Below, one piece after another: positions 8,567-15,717 of a stretch of 64,000 nt of DNA. The notes under the pieces were generated by a model. The model was not told the DNA's origin and did not search any database. It saw only the letters and a program-made list of their open reading frames with translations. Origin of the DNA: DATMBF01 sp035559595 (GTDB lineage Bacteria > Bacteroidota > Ignavibacteria > UBA10030). The DNA is taken from positions 24,788 to 88,787 of the forward strand of contig DATMBF010000007.1 in NCBI GenBank assembly GCA_035559595.1, written 5' to 3'. The stretch's first letter is position 1. Each line of letters opens with the position of its first letter. The translations under genes and the position numbers were made by a program.

Positions 8567-9043
8567 CTACTTTGGTCGAACTGCGGAACTAGGTTCTGGT
8601 CGGCTGGAATGACGGGCGACAATGCGCCAACCCTGTTCTCCTTTTACCCAAGTATCTGTGAGGACAAATTGTGCACTTCGGTCCTGACCGCGCACAGTGG
8701 CTCTCTGAGAAACCAGCAACATAGCAACGGCTGTGTTCCCATAGACATTGACCTTGATGTCGTCGATACTGAATGATTCGGTCACATAGTCTTTCAACCC
8801 TGACAGCCATTGCTCTCGTGGAACGATTTGAATTGGTGCCCCCTGAACGCCGATGGCTAAGAAGTACGTATCTGCCTGGAACTTCTTCGTTTGCGCTGTA
8901 TCCTGACTCTTGATTGCGGCAGCAAACGACTTCTCTAACTCGATAATTTCCTCTCGTGCTGTCAGGGATTGTTGTTGTGAATATCCGACTGTCAGAAATC
9001 CAACGAAGAGAATTGCAACCTTAACTATGGAATAGAGGCGCAT
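8567..9043 (-). CDS. Secreted DUF4440 / SnoaL-like (NTF2-fold) protein
   Basis: A 158-residue exported protein. Residues 1-22 (IVKVAILFVGFLTVGYSQ) form a signal peptide. The mature part has the small cone-shaped NTF2-like fold of DUF4440: an opening helix EEIIELEKSFAAAIKSQDTA, then DIKVNVYGNTAVAML and a final strand pair DTWVKGEQGWRIVARHSS. Proteins of this family are periplasmic and mostly without known activity. A decayed relative lies directly upstream at 9190-9519. The gene is the last of a minus-strand run with the cupin gene, and its 3' flank carries hairpin repeat A. The family is fairly sure; the role is unknown. Confidence 0.8.
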   Translation of the reverse strand: MRLYSIVKVAILFVGFLTVGYSQQQSLTAREEIIELEKSFAAAIKSQDTAQTKKFQADTYFLAIGVQGAPIQIVPREQWLSGLKDYVTESFSIDDIKVNVYGNTAVAMLLVSQRATVRGQDRSAQFVLTDTWVKGEQGWRIVARHSSRPEPSSAVRPK

Positions 9044-9189
9044 AAAGTACCTTGTAAATAAGTTGGGAGTGATTGTTATTTGTGGATTCAGTCTCTAGTG
9101 TGGCTGTGCACAGCGTGGAGAGTGAGAAATGATTGCTGAGCTTCTCGAATCGACTTAACGTGGCGACCTCACATAACAGCGTCCACAAC

Positions 9190-9519
9190 TCAAGAATAGA
9201 CCCGAGTATGGTCGAAATAGAACCTGTTTCTGTGAGTTGGAATTTGTAAATCAAGAAGATTACCAGACTCAGTTACCTCCCTCGGAATTTCTTGAGTCGT
9301 GAGGATTTGCCACTTGCCATTTCTCTGCACGAAGATGTGCGCAGTCCGGCCTTCCCGAATGTACCGCACGGTGGTTTGGTCTTTCAACCCGCTTCGGTGC
9401 GTCACGACGGCGCTTCGTCCAACCACCTTAACCTTGACGTCTGCACGTTGGATTCGTACCGCCGGCTGTTTGCCTTTGTTTCTTAACTGCCACGATAGCT
9501 CGGGTGAAAAGGGAGCAGG
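9190..9519 (-). pseudogene. Remnant of a DUF4440-like domain
   Basis: The frame begins directly after the cupin stop, in the same frame, and has no proper start (a GTG at 9426 lies inside the domain). Residues reading DVKVKVVGRSAVV, then HIFVQRNGKWQILTTQE, match the C-terminal half of a DUF4440 domain like that of the neighbour at 8567-9043. The N-terminal half is missing, and an unrelated tail follows up to the stop. It is probably what is left of a tandem duplicate after a deletion. Confidence 0.5.
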
Positions 9520-10020
9520 TTATCGTGATCCGGGCTGGTTTCGAGGATCGTCCTTTGGGTTGACATACGTGATGCCCCACGGGCCGATGCCATGAAGTTG
9601 AATCGTGGATTCTTCTTTTGTGAAAGCAAAGTGGCGCGTTCCAATGGCCATGACAGCAAACCCACCGACAGGCAACTTTCTGGCTTTCGCTTCATCAAAG
9701 ACATCTCCTAGACCCATGTAGAAAGAGCCGGAAAGAACCGTGACGTGTTCGATAGCAGGATGCCAGTGTGCCGGGATGTTGTAGTTCGCCGGTAACTTGA
9801 GGCGCATGGTGAATGGACCTGCCTTTGTCGGGTCCCCCTCGGTTATAGCGGACTTCACTCCCTTCGGAAGAGAGGCCGGCCCATCTTTCCAGGTGAGATC
9901 GGATGGAACGACCATGATATGGTCGGGTTGAGAATGGTCAGCCATTTTTTCCTGTGCGCTCAATGGCGTAACAGAGATCAATAAGGCTGACACTATGAGA
10001 AAGAGCAATGAACGAATCAT
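9520..10020 (-). CDS. Secreted cupin-domain protein
   Basis: A 166-residue exported cupin. A signal peptide covers residues 1-22 (LLFLIVSALLISVTPLSA). The cupin motif 1 is present as PAHWHPAIEHVTVLSG, giving the His-x-His-x(n)-Glu metal site, and motif 2 appears as PVGGFAVMAIGTRHFAF. This points to a small metal-binding barrel in the periplasm. The substrate is not evident; related proteins are often labelled DUF4437-like or simply cupin. GGAGG lies just upstream of the start at 10020. The stop codon is followed in frame by the DUF4440 remnant. Confidence 0.85.
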   Translation of the reverse strand: MIRSLLFLIVSALLISVTPLSAQEKMADHSQPDHIMVVPSDLTWKDGPASLPKGVKSAITEGDPTKAGPFTMRLKLPANYNIPAHWHPAIEHVTVLSGSFYMGLGDVFDEAKARKLPVGGFAVMAIGTRHFAFTKEESTIQLHGIGPWGITYVNPKDDPRNQPGSR

Positions 10021-10102
10021 GACATCCTCCTTTAGTGGTTGTGAATGTTGCGTGAGTTAGGGCAAGAATACCTCTGGAATTGCTATTTCTGTCACGGTAG
10101 TG

Positions 10103-11548
10103 TCATTTCTTACTCGCGGCGAGTTCAACTTCTGAAAGAATCCTTTGTAACTCCGACTTGGGGAGGTATCTGCCGTTCACAACGACGGCAGCAATCGTTC
10201 GCGTGTTGCCGATATCTTCAAGAGGGTTGGCGTCAAGAAGAACGAGATCGGCAGCTTTCCCCTCATCGATCGTGCCGTGCATCTTCTGAATTTCAAAGAA
10301 TTTCGCCGGGTTGAGCGTGGCGGTTTGAAGAGCTTCAAGCGGGTCCAGGCCACCGAGGACAAGTAATTCAAGCTCGTCGTGCAGACTGAATCCCGGGATG
10401 GTGTAAAAATTGCCAAAGCCCGTGTCTGTCCCTGCGAGTAGTCGCACCCCGGCTTTTTGCATTGCACCGGCGAGTTGAAGTTCTTTTAAATACACCTTCC
10501 TGAAGGCCGCCTCGTTTCTCAGCTCGGGACCTTTTGCCCACCGCTCGCGCACAGAAAGCGGGATGTACTTTAGACGCGGGTCATCTTTGATGAAAGAATC
10601 ATTGATAAATGCGCGGGCGCGCCTGAGCGCGTAAGTGGGACAGTGCCAAGTCCCGTTCTGCCTGAATTGCTCGAACAGGGCTGCAGCCTTCTTCTCATCG
10701 TAAGTCTCAACAGCTGTTACCGACGCGTCGAGGTACGAGAACATGGGTCTGGAGCGAGACTCCATCAACTCGCGTCGAAGCTGCTCCTCCCGGCTCGACA
10801 AGCCAAAGCTAACGCCGGAAAGGTGTTCTACACTTTTCTGCCCTTCAGCTGAAATCTCCGCAGGCGTAACAAACACAGGGATATGTCCGACAAAAGGGAG
10901 ATCGTGCTTTTTCGCCTCATCGGCGATGGCAAAGTATACATCGCGCGGGAGCCAGTTATAGACTTTGATGAAGTCGGCTCCTTGCTCCTTGCGTGAACGA
11001 ACAAGCAGTCTCGCCTCTTCTACACCGGCAACGTAATCGAACTCAGGCCGCCGATCTCCCGCCTGGCTATGACTCTCGATGATTTTTCCCGTTACGCCCC
11101 CAAAACGAGGTCCTAAGATTTTTCCTTTAGCAATTTCCTGTCGGATGCGGTTAATTGTGTCCAGGGGAAGCGTACTGGCTAACTCGCGAACGCCCGTCAC
11201 ACCGTTGGCGATGAGCAAGGGGAAGAAAAATTCCGGCCGCCCCTCGTACATCGAATGTACGTGCATGTCCCACAGTCCGGGGATGAGGAACTTACCCGAT
11301 GCTTCAACAACCTGTGAGTCGTCCGGTATGCGAACCTTGTCGCCGACAGCTGTGATGCGTCCAGCAGAGATCACAACTGTCTGGTTCGGAAGGATGGCAT
11401 GCTGAAGATCCGTGGCGGTGACATTAATGATGGACACATTCCTGAATACGAGAGGAGTAAACGACAATGTGTGCGGTTGCTGTGCAAATGTTGGAGGTTG
11501 GCAGAGGATAGAGAGAATAATGAACACCGAGCAACGGGTCGTTTTCAT
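10103..11548 (-). CDS. Secreted amidohydrolase-superfamily protein
   Basis: A 481-residue exported metal-dependent hydrolase of the amidohydrolase superfamily (imidazolonepropionase/prolidase-like branch). A signal peptide covers about residues 1-22 (SVFIILSILCQPPTFA). The N-terminal beta-sandwich part reads VVISAGRITAVGD. The metal site is seen in GLWDMHVHS (HxH), a Lys in GADFIKVYN that may be carbamylated, His in FVGHIP and VEHLSG, and Asp in LAGTDTGFG. The C-terminus ends the sandwich with EGKAADLVLLDANPLEDI. The start at 11548 places the signal peptide at the N-terminus; the longer frame does not. Many relatives are peptidases acting on Xaa-Pro dipeptides, but the substrate is not predictable here. 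Confidence 0.88.
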   Translation of the reverse strand: MKTTRCSVFIILSILCQPPTFAQQPHTLSFTPLVFRNVSIINVTATDLQHAILPNQTVVISAGRITAVGDKVRIPDDSQVVEASGKFLIPGLWDMHVHSMYEGRPEFFFPLLIANGVTGVRELASTLPLDTINRIRQEIAKGKILGPRFGGVTGKIIESHSQAGDRRPEFDYVAGVEEARLLVRSRKEQGADFIKVYNWLPRDVYFAIADEAKKHDLPFVGHIPVFVTPAEISAEGQKSVEHLSGVSFGLSSREEQLRRELMESRSRPMFSYLDASVTAVETYDEKKAAALFEQFRQNGTWHCPTYALRRARAFINDSFIKDDPRLKYIPLSVRERWAKGPELRNEAAFRKVYLKELQLAGAMQKAGVRLLAGTDTGFGNFYTIPGFSLHDELELLVLGGLDPLEALQTATLNPAKFFEIQKMHGTIDEGKAADLVLLDANPLEDIGNTRTIAAVVVNGRYLPKSELQRILSEVELAASKK

Positions 11549-11680
11549 ATGCCCTAAAGTAAACGGTGTCAACATTGTGACGCGACTGCATGGCTTAGCT
11601 ACGACACAGTCCAACAGATACCGGTCGTGGCATTGAGGCTGGCCTCCCCGATTGACGTCCAATTTAGCGAGGAGATGGAG

Positions 11681-11820
11681 GATTGTCAAGGTGAAGATTG
11701 AGTATTGTCAGATTGAAGATTGTAAGGTGAATGTTGTAGGTTCGGTGGTTTCGAGTCCCCACCGTGAGTCTCGACCGAACGCTTCAAAGTCCAAGGTTCG
11801 GAGTTCAAAGTTGAAAGTTT
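11681..11820. repeat. Degenerate short repeats in a 319-base gap
   Basis: The gap from 11549 to 11867 holds no gene. It contains loose GATTG-type units (11681-11737) and AAAGTC/AAGGTTC/AAAGTTG-type units (11782-11820), as produced by slippage. Between them a 6-bp hairpin CGGTGG/CCACCG (11743-11764) encloses TTTCGAGTCC, which resembles a tRNA T-arm, but no tRNA can be folded around it. Confidence 0.45.
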
Positions 11821-11867
11821 GGCTTTTGGGGGAGCTGGGGGTTGAGGCGTGGTGGAAAAGAAGGGGG

Positions 11868-14018
11868 TTATGGTTGCCCTAAAGGTGGAGTTCCCGAATA
11901 CAATTCTTTGTGTTTCAGCAGTCGAAGACTGTTGAGGATCACGACGAGCGTTGCGCCGTCATCGGCTAAGATGGCAAGCCAGAGACTGGTCATGCCGAAA
12001 ACACCAAGCATGAGAAACACCGCCTTCGTCAGCAAAGCAACAACGATGTTCTGCTTGATGATTCTTAACGCGCGCTTGCCGAGGGTGATACTATACGGGA
12101 GTTTCGAGAGATCGTCGTTCATCAACACAACGTCCGCCGTCTCGAGTGCGGTATCGGAGCCGACGCCGCCCATGGCGATTCCGATGTCGGCAGATGCAAG
12201 GGCCGGCGCATCGTTGATCCCGTCGCCAACCATCGCGACGACTCCGTAACGCCGTTGGAGATCGCTGATGACGGCAAGCTTCTGGTCGGGAAGAAGCTCT
12301 GCCTTGGTCTCGTGCAGATTCACCTGCTTGGCAAGCGCCTCGGCAGTTCCGCGATTGTCGCCCGTAAGCATCGTAATGTTTTCGACGCCAAGCGCGTGCA
12401 GCTCCTGAATGGCCTTCTGACTCTCGCTGCGAAGCGGATCCACAATTCCCATCACTCCCAAGACCTCCGTGTCGCGAGCAAGCGCCACAACTGTCTTTCC
12501 CTCCGCTTCGAGCCTGGAAAAGATCGTTTCGAGATCTGGTGAGCAGAGTCCCATTTCTTCGATCAGCTGGTGATTGCCGGCGAGGTAGGAGGCACTTCCG
12601 ATTATTCCCCGTACGCCGCGTCCCGTCATTGAGGTAAACTGATCGATAGGGATGTCGTCGACGGTGACACCTTCCTCCTGGATTTTTTCCAGAAATGCCC
12701 CTGCCAGGTGATGCTCGGATTTCAGCTCGAGGGCCGCTGCAATGCGGAGAAGCTCGCGTGGAGAAAGCGAATTCAAGGGCACGATGTCGGTCACGCGCGG
12801 TTTGCCTTGTGTCAGCGTCCCCGTTTTGTCCAGCGCAACCGAGCGCACGCGCGCAAGAAGCTCCAGATATTTGCCTCCTTTGACGAGAATTCCTCTCCGC
12901 GCTGCATTTGTTAGCGCACTGACAATGGTCACAGGAGTCGAAATCACGAGGGCACATGGGCAGGCGATGACGAGAAGCACCAGCGCGCGATAGAACCAAT
13001 CGCCGAACGGCTGCGCATAGAGAAGCGGAGGAGCGAGCGCTATGCCGATAGCCAGGAGAAAGACCGCCGGCGTGTAGTAGCGCGCAAAGGATTCAATGAA
13101 CGACTGGCTCGGTGCTTTCTTCCGCTGAGCCTCTTCAATGAGATGGACAATTCTCGCCAGCGTCGAGTCCGTCGACCTGTGCGTGGTGACTACCTCAAGA
13201 GCACCGCGTTGATTGAATGTTCCGGCAAAGACATGCGAACCGGGCTGCTTGGGAACGGGGATCGATTCGCCGGTAAGAGAGGATTCATCGATGGTTGATG
13301 AACCGTGCTGTACCGTGCCATCGAGAGGAATGCGCTCGCCCGGTCGGATGATGACGGTTTCTCCGATCGCAACCTCTTCGACGGAAACTTCTGTCTCCAC
13401 AGCATTCCGCCGAATGCGTGCGGTCAGCGGCGAGAGCTTCATGAGTGATTGAATGGCGCGTTGACTGCGGTCCACACTCATCGACTCCAAGAGCAGCGAA
13501 AGGGCAAACAGAAAAATGACGGCTGCACCTTCAGCATACTCGCCAATGGCAATGGCACCGATGGCAGCGAGGGCCATCAAGAAATTCATGTCCAGCGACC
13601 TGTTGCGGACGGCTTTAAGCGCTTTGAGGGCTATATTCCATCCGCCGACAACAATGGAAAGAATGAACGCGCCTGTGCTCAGAATCTCAGGAGACCCAAG
13701 CCAGGAAAAGATCCCACCCATGAGGAGCAGCGATCCCGAAGCGACAGTCGAAACGAGGAGCATAGAGACAGGCCGGTGGTGCAAACCGGATGGTTTGTCC
13801 GAGGCGACCGGCTCGGCTTTGAACCCGATTTCGTTCAGAGACTGGAGGATGTCGGAGAGCGCCGTCTCATGTTTCACACGGAGTCTACGGTTGATGACAT
13901 CGAATTCGAGTCCGTGTACCCCTCGTTTCCGTTCGAGCTTCTGGCGGATGAGCTGTTCCTCGGTTGCGCAGCAGAGGTCGCTGAGGTGAAGAGTGGTTTC
14001 GGTGATGTTTGATTCCAT
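11868..14018 (-). CDS. Heavy-metal P1B-type ATPase (Zn/Cd/Pb efflux, ZntA/CadA-like)
   Basis: Inner-membrane pump of 716 residues that exports divalent metal using ATP. A short metal-binding-like domain (1-70) has the pair CC at 16-17 rather than the usual CxxC. Eight membrane helices are expected. The actuator motif TGES is at 249-252, the transport motif CPC at 353-355 in VIACPCALVIS, the phosphorylation motif DKTGT at 397-401, and GDGINDAPAL follows near residue 617. The nucleotide domain reads SEHHLA at 434-439, where most relatives have SEHPLA. The gene lies 3 bases after a SmtB-type zinc sensor on the same transcript, which supports zinc/cadmium export under control of that repressor. 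Confidence 0.94.
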   Translation of the reverse strand: MESNITETTLHLSDLCCATEEQLIRQKLERKRGVHGLEFDVINRRLRVKHETALSDILQSLNEIGFKAEPVASDKPSGLHHRPVSMLLVSTVASGSLLLMGGIFSWLGSPEILSTGAFILSIVVGGWNIALKALKAVRNRSLDMNFLMALAAIGAIAIGEYAEGAAVIFLFALSLLLESMSVDRSQRAIQSLMKLSPLTARIRRNAVETEVSVEEVAIGETVIIRPGERIPLDGTVQHGSSTIDESSLTGESIPVPKQPGSHVFAGTFNQRGALEVVTTHRSTDSTLARIVHLIEEAQRKKAPSQSFIESFARYYTPAVFLLAIGIALAPPLLYAQPFGDWFYRALVLLVIACPCALVISTPVTIVSALTNAARRGILVKGGKYLELLARVRSVALDKTGTLTQGKPRVTDIVPLNSLSPRELLRIAAALELKSEHHLAGAFLEKIQEEGVTVDDIPIDQFTSMTGRGVRGIIGSASYLAGNHQLIEEMGLCSPDLETIFSRLEAEGKTVVALARDTEVLGVMGIVDPLRSESQKAIQELHALGVENITMLTGDNRGTAEALAKQVNLHETKAELLPDQKLAVISDLQRRYGVVAMVGDGINDAPALASADIGIAMGGVGSDTALETADVVLMNDDLSKLPYSITLGKRALRIIKQNIVVALLTKAVFLMLGVFGMTSLWLAILADDGATLVVILNSLRLLKHKELYSGTPPLGQP

Positions 14019-14021
14019 TTG

Positions 14022-14357
14022 TTACTCAGCAATATGTCGTGTCGCGACGCGGATAAGGTCTTCGATATGCTCATCGTCCAGCGAATAAAAGACCATCTTG
14101 CCGTTTTTCCGGTGCTTAACCAGCCGGAGCGTCTTGAGCATACGAAGCTGGTGCGACACGGCGGATTCAGTGACGCCGAGGAGTTCGGCGATGTCGAACA
14201 CGCAGAGCTCTTCTTTCGCGAGAGCCATGACAATCTTGAGCCGCGTCGGGTCGCTCAAGACCTTAAAGGTCTCGCTGAGGTCGTCGATGCGATCGAGGTC
14301 GGCGATGGCCCTGCCTGCAGACCGGATCGCCTGGCGATGGTTATGGGCGGAAGGCAT
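14022..14357 (-). CDS. ArsR/SmtB-family metal-sensing repressor
   Basis: Winged-helix repressor of 111 residues that releases DNA on binding metal. The recognition helix region is VTESAVSHQLRMLKTLRLV. The C-terminal helix carries D95, H97, H108 and E111 with the spacing +2, +13, +16, the same as the zinc site of SmtB. The alpha-3 motif is LCVFD with only one Cys, so the CadC/ArsR cysteine site is absent. Together these favour zinc sensing. The ATG at 14357 is preferred: the alternative TTG at 14375 lies inside the operator. The P-type ATPase follows 3 bases later. Autoregulation is expected from the overlapping operator. Confidence 0.93.
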   Translation of the reverse strand: MPSAHNHRQAIRSAGRAIADLDRIDDLSETFKVLSDPTRLKIVMALAKEELCVFDIAELLGVTESAVSHQLRMLKTLRLVKHRKNGKMVFYSLDDEHIEDLIRVATRHIAE

Positions 14358-14368
14358 AATGGAACGAT

Positions 14369-14417
14369 TGAGCAATTGTTCAGTCGTTTAATTTAAAAGA
14401 AAAAGGGAAGATGTCAA
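14369..14417 (-). promoter_or_regulatory. Promoter and operator of the metal-efflux operon
   Basis: On the minus strand TTGACA (14412-14417), a 16-base spacer, TAAATT (14390-14395), then the imperfect palindrome TGAACAATTGCTCA (14369-14382). This matches the TGAACA-type operators of SmtB/ArsR repressors and sits at the expected transcription start. The ATG lies only 11 bases beyond the operator with no ribosome site, so the message may be nearly leaderless. Confidence 0.7.
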
Positions 14418-14420
14418 GTG

Positions 14421-14464
14421 GATAGGCACCACCTCACGAGCTCTTCCAGAGGGTCGTATCCGTC
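14421..14464. repeat. Hairpin repeat, copy B
   Basis: Diverged copy starting GATAGGCACCACCTC and ending GAGGGTCGTATCCGTC. Its arms pair less well than copy A. It lies about 80 bases beyond the stop of the minus-strand membrane-protein gene 14543-15010. Confidence 0.55.
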
Positions 14465-14542
14465 TTCTCTGTTTATTGGGCTGTCAAGAGCAAAACGCAG
14501 AGCCGCCGAAGCAGCAGAGAGACGCAGAGGAAAGGGCTGCTT

Positions 14543-15010
14543 TTAATGAGGTGCCGCTGCTTCAGCCACCGGAAGATCTGATATGGTCGGAGAAATGACG
14601 CGAAGGGAGCACCAAAAGAGGATACCGAAGATCAAATCGAGGAACATTCCAGGAGCGAGGAATTCGATGAGCCCGCGAGGAATGGAAAGAAGGAAGAACC
14701 CCCCCATGAAGATACCGACCGTGAGAAGTTTCGACCAGATGAGGATTTTGACGTAGGGGCGAGAGGTGGAGAGATTACGAGCAACGGTAAACTGAATACA
14801 GCCAAAGAGGAACATCGTCATGAGGTTGAAATAGATGAAGATGGGATAGAGTGGGGGATCGATCTGAAGCATTGCGGGAAGGATTCCGACGAGGAAGAAG
14901 GTCGGAACCGACGCGAGGAAATTCCAGCCGCTCCCCGCGTAGTAGACTGCCCGATAGAACCGTTCTGTATCCAAATGGCCTCCCTGACGATTGTGCAGAC
15001 TCAATCTCAT
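14543..15010 (-). CDS. Small integral membrane protein, unknown function
   Basis: A 155-residue protein with about four hydrophobic helices: FLASVPTFFLVGILPAML, FIYFNLMTMFLFGCIQF, LLTVGIFMGGFFLLS and FLDLIFGILFWCSL. The N-terminal part is polar and contains TERFYRAVYYAGSGWNF. No family is recognised. The start is uncertain: ATG at 15010 was chosen over the TTG at 15031, and neither has a clear ribosome site. Flanking hairpin repeats B and D lie beyond its 3' and 5' ends. Confidence 0.65.
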   Translation of the reverse strand: MRLSLHNRQGGHLDTERFYRAVYYAGSGWNFLASVPTFFLVGILPAMLQIDPPLYPIFIYFNLMTMFLFGCIQFTVARNLSTSRPYVKILIWSKLLTVGIFMGGFFLLSIPRGLIEFLAPGMFLDLIFGILFWCSLRVISPTISDLPVAEAAAPH

Positions 15011-15040
15011 GATTGGCTGCAGGAGGTGCAAGGTGGCAAT

Positions 15041-15082
15041 CGACAGGCACCCTCAATGATCAGGGGGAGAGTGGTATCCACG
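15041..15082. repeat. Hairpin repeat, copy D (degraded)
   Basis: A weakly paired copy starting CGACAGGCACCCTC and ending GAGTGGTATCCACG. It lies 8 bases from copy C, so the two form a tandem pair. Confidence 0.4.
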
Positions 15083-15090
15083 TTTAGGTA

Positions 15091-15138
15091 GGATGGGCTC
15101 CACCGAACAAGCTTTCGAAGAGGGTGGTGTCTGTCTCC
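15091..15138. repeat. Hairpin repeat, copy C
   Basis: Starts GGATGGGCTCCACC and ends GGTGGTGTCTGTCTCC, with the palindrome AAGCTT in the loop region. It begins 6 bases beyond the stop of the T9SS-sorted protein gene (15145-15717) on the minus strand. Confidence 0.6.
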
Positions 15139-15144
15139 GAGTTT

Positions 15145-15717
15145 CTATTTCACCAGACTCAGCTTCTTTGTTTGCACAAAATTCTGTTCTGACCCGTCCA
15201 CTGCGCGAGCATGGATGCGGTAGAAGTAGACTCCGGAAGAGAGCTGACTTCCGTATTGGTCTTTTGCATGCCAGACGAGATTGTACTTGCCTGGACCTTT
15301 TTGCTCCTCCACGATTGTGGCTACCAACTGCCCCAGAACGTTGAAGACCTGGATTGTCACGAAACTGGACCGCGGGATTTCGTAGGCAATCGTTGTGCTG
15401 GGATTGAACGGGTTTGGATAGTTCTGGCTCAATGAGAATGAGAGTGGTAAAACGACCTCCTCCGGAATGGCCGTAGGTGTACCGGCGATAAAAGCGGAAG
15501 GGAGGAATCCCGTCGACACGGCAGTATTCGGCCCGCTCGAGAATCCGACGAACTGCTGTCCTGCAGAAGTTGCAACAAACGCGTTGCCCCCACTTGGAAA
15601 CCCGAAACCACTGCTGAAGGTGCTTGTCGTGAGCTTGCTGTTTTGGGCCAGCAATGCGGATAGACTAACAAGGTCAACAAGAAGTGAGATCGAAATAAAT
15701 ACGAGGATTTTCATCAT
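15145..15717 (-). CDS. Secreted protein with type IX secretion C-terminal sorting domain
   Basis: A 190-residue exported protein. A signal peptide (1-24, ILVFISISLLVDLVSLSALLA) is followed by a short mature region rich in Gly, Ser and Phe. A linker (IPEEVVLPLSFSL) leads to a C-terminal sorting domain of about 85 residues beginning QNYPNPFNPSTTIAYEIP, with the later SGVYFYRIHA and a Lys-rich KKLSLVK end. Such domains direct cargo through the type IX system to the cell surface. ATG at 15717 overlaps the TGA of the upstream gene (ATGATG), so translation is probably coupled. The mature part is too short to suggest an enzyme; a surface or anchoring role is a guess. Confidence 0.85.
   Translation of the reverse strand: MMKILVFISISLLVDLVSLSALLAQNSKLTTSTFSSGFGFPSGGNAFVATSAGQQFVGFSSGPNTAVSTGFLPSAFIAGTPTAIPEEVVLPLSFSLSQNYPNPFNPSTTIAYEIPRSSFVTIQVFNVLGQLVATIVEEQKGPGKYNLVWHAKDQYGSQLSSGVYFYRIHARAVDGSEQNFVQTKKLSLVK

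Noticed and set aside
11743..11764. A tRNA T-arm-like hairpin (CGGTGG, loop TTTCGAGTCC, CCACCG)
   Set aside because: No acceptor, anticodon or D-arm can be built around it, and it lies in degenerate repeat sequence.
11681..11820. A CRISPR array or direct-repeat array
   Set aside because: The units are short, irregular and without equal spacers; they look like slippage products.
12091..12999. A 302-residue open frame within the P-type ATPase gene
   Set aside because: It is a shifted frame of a conserved pump; Arg/Ala-rich nonsense composition without motifs.
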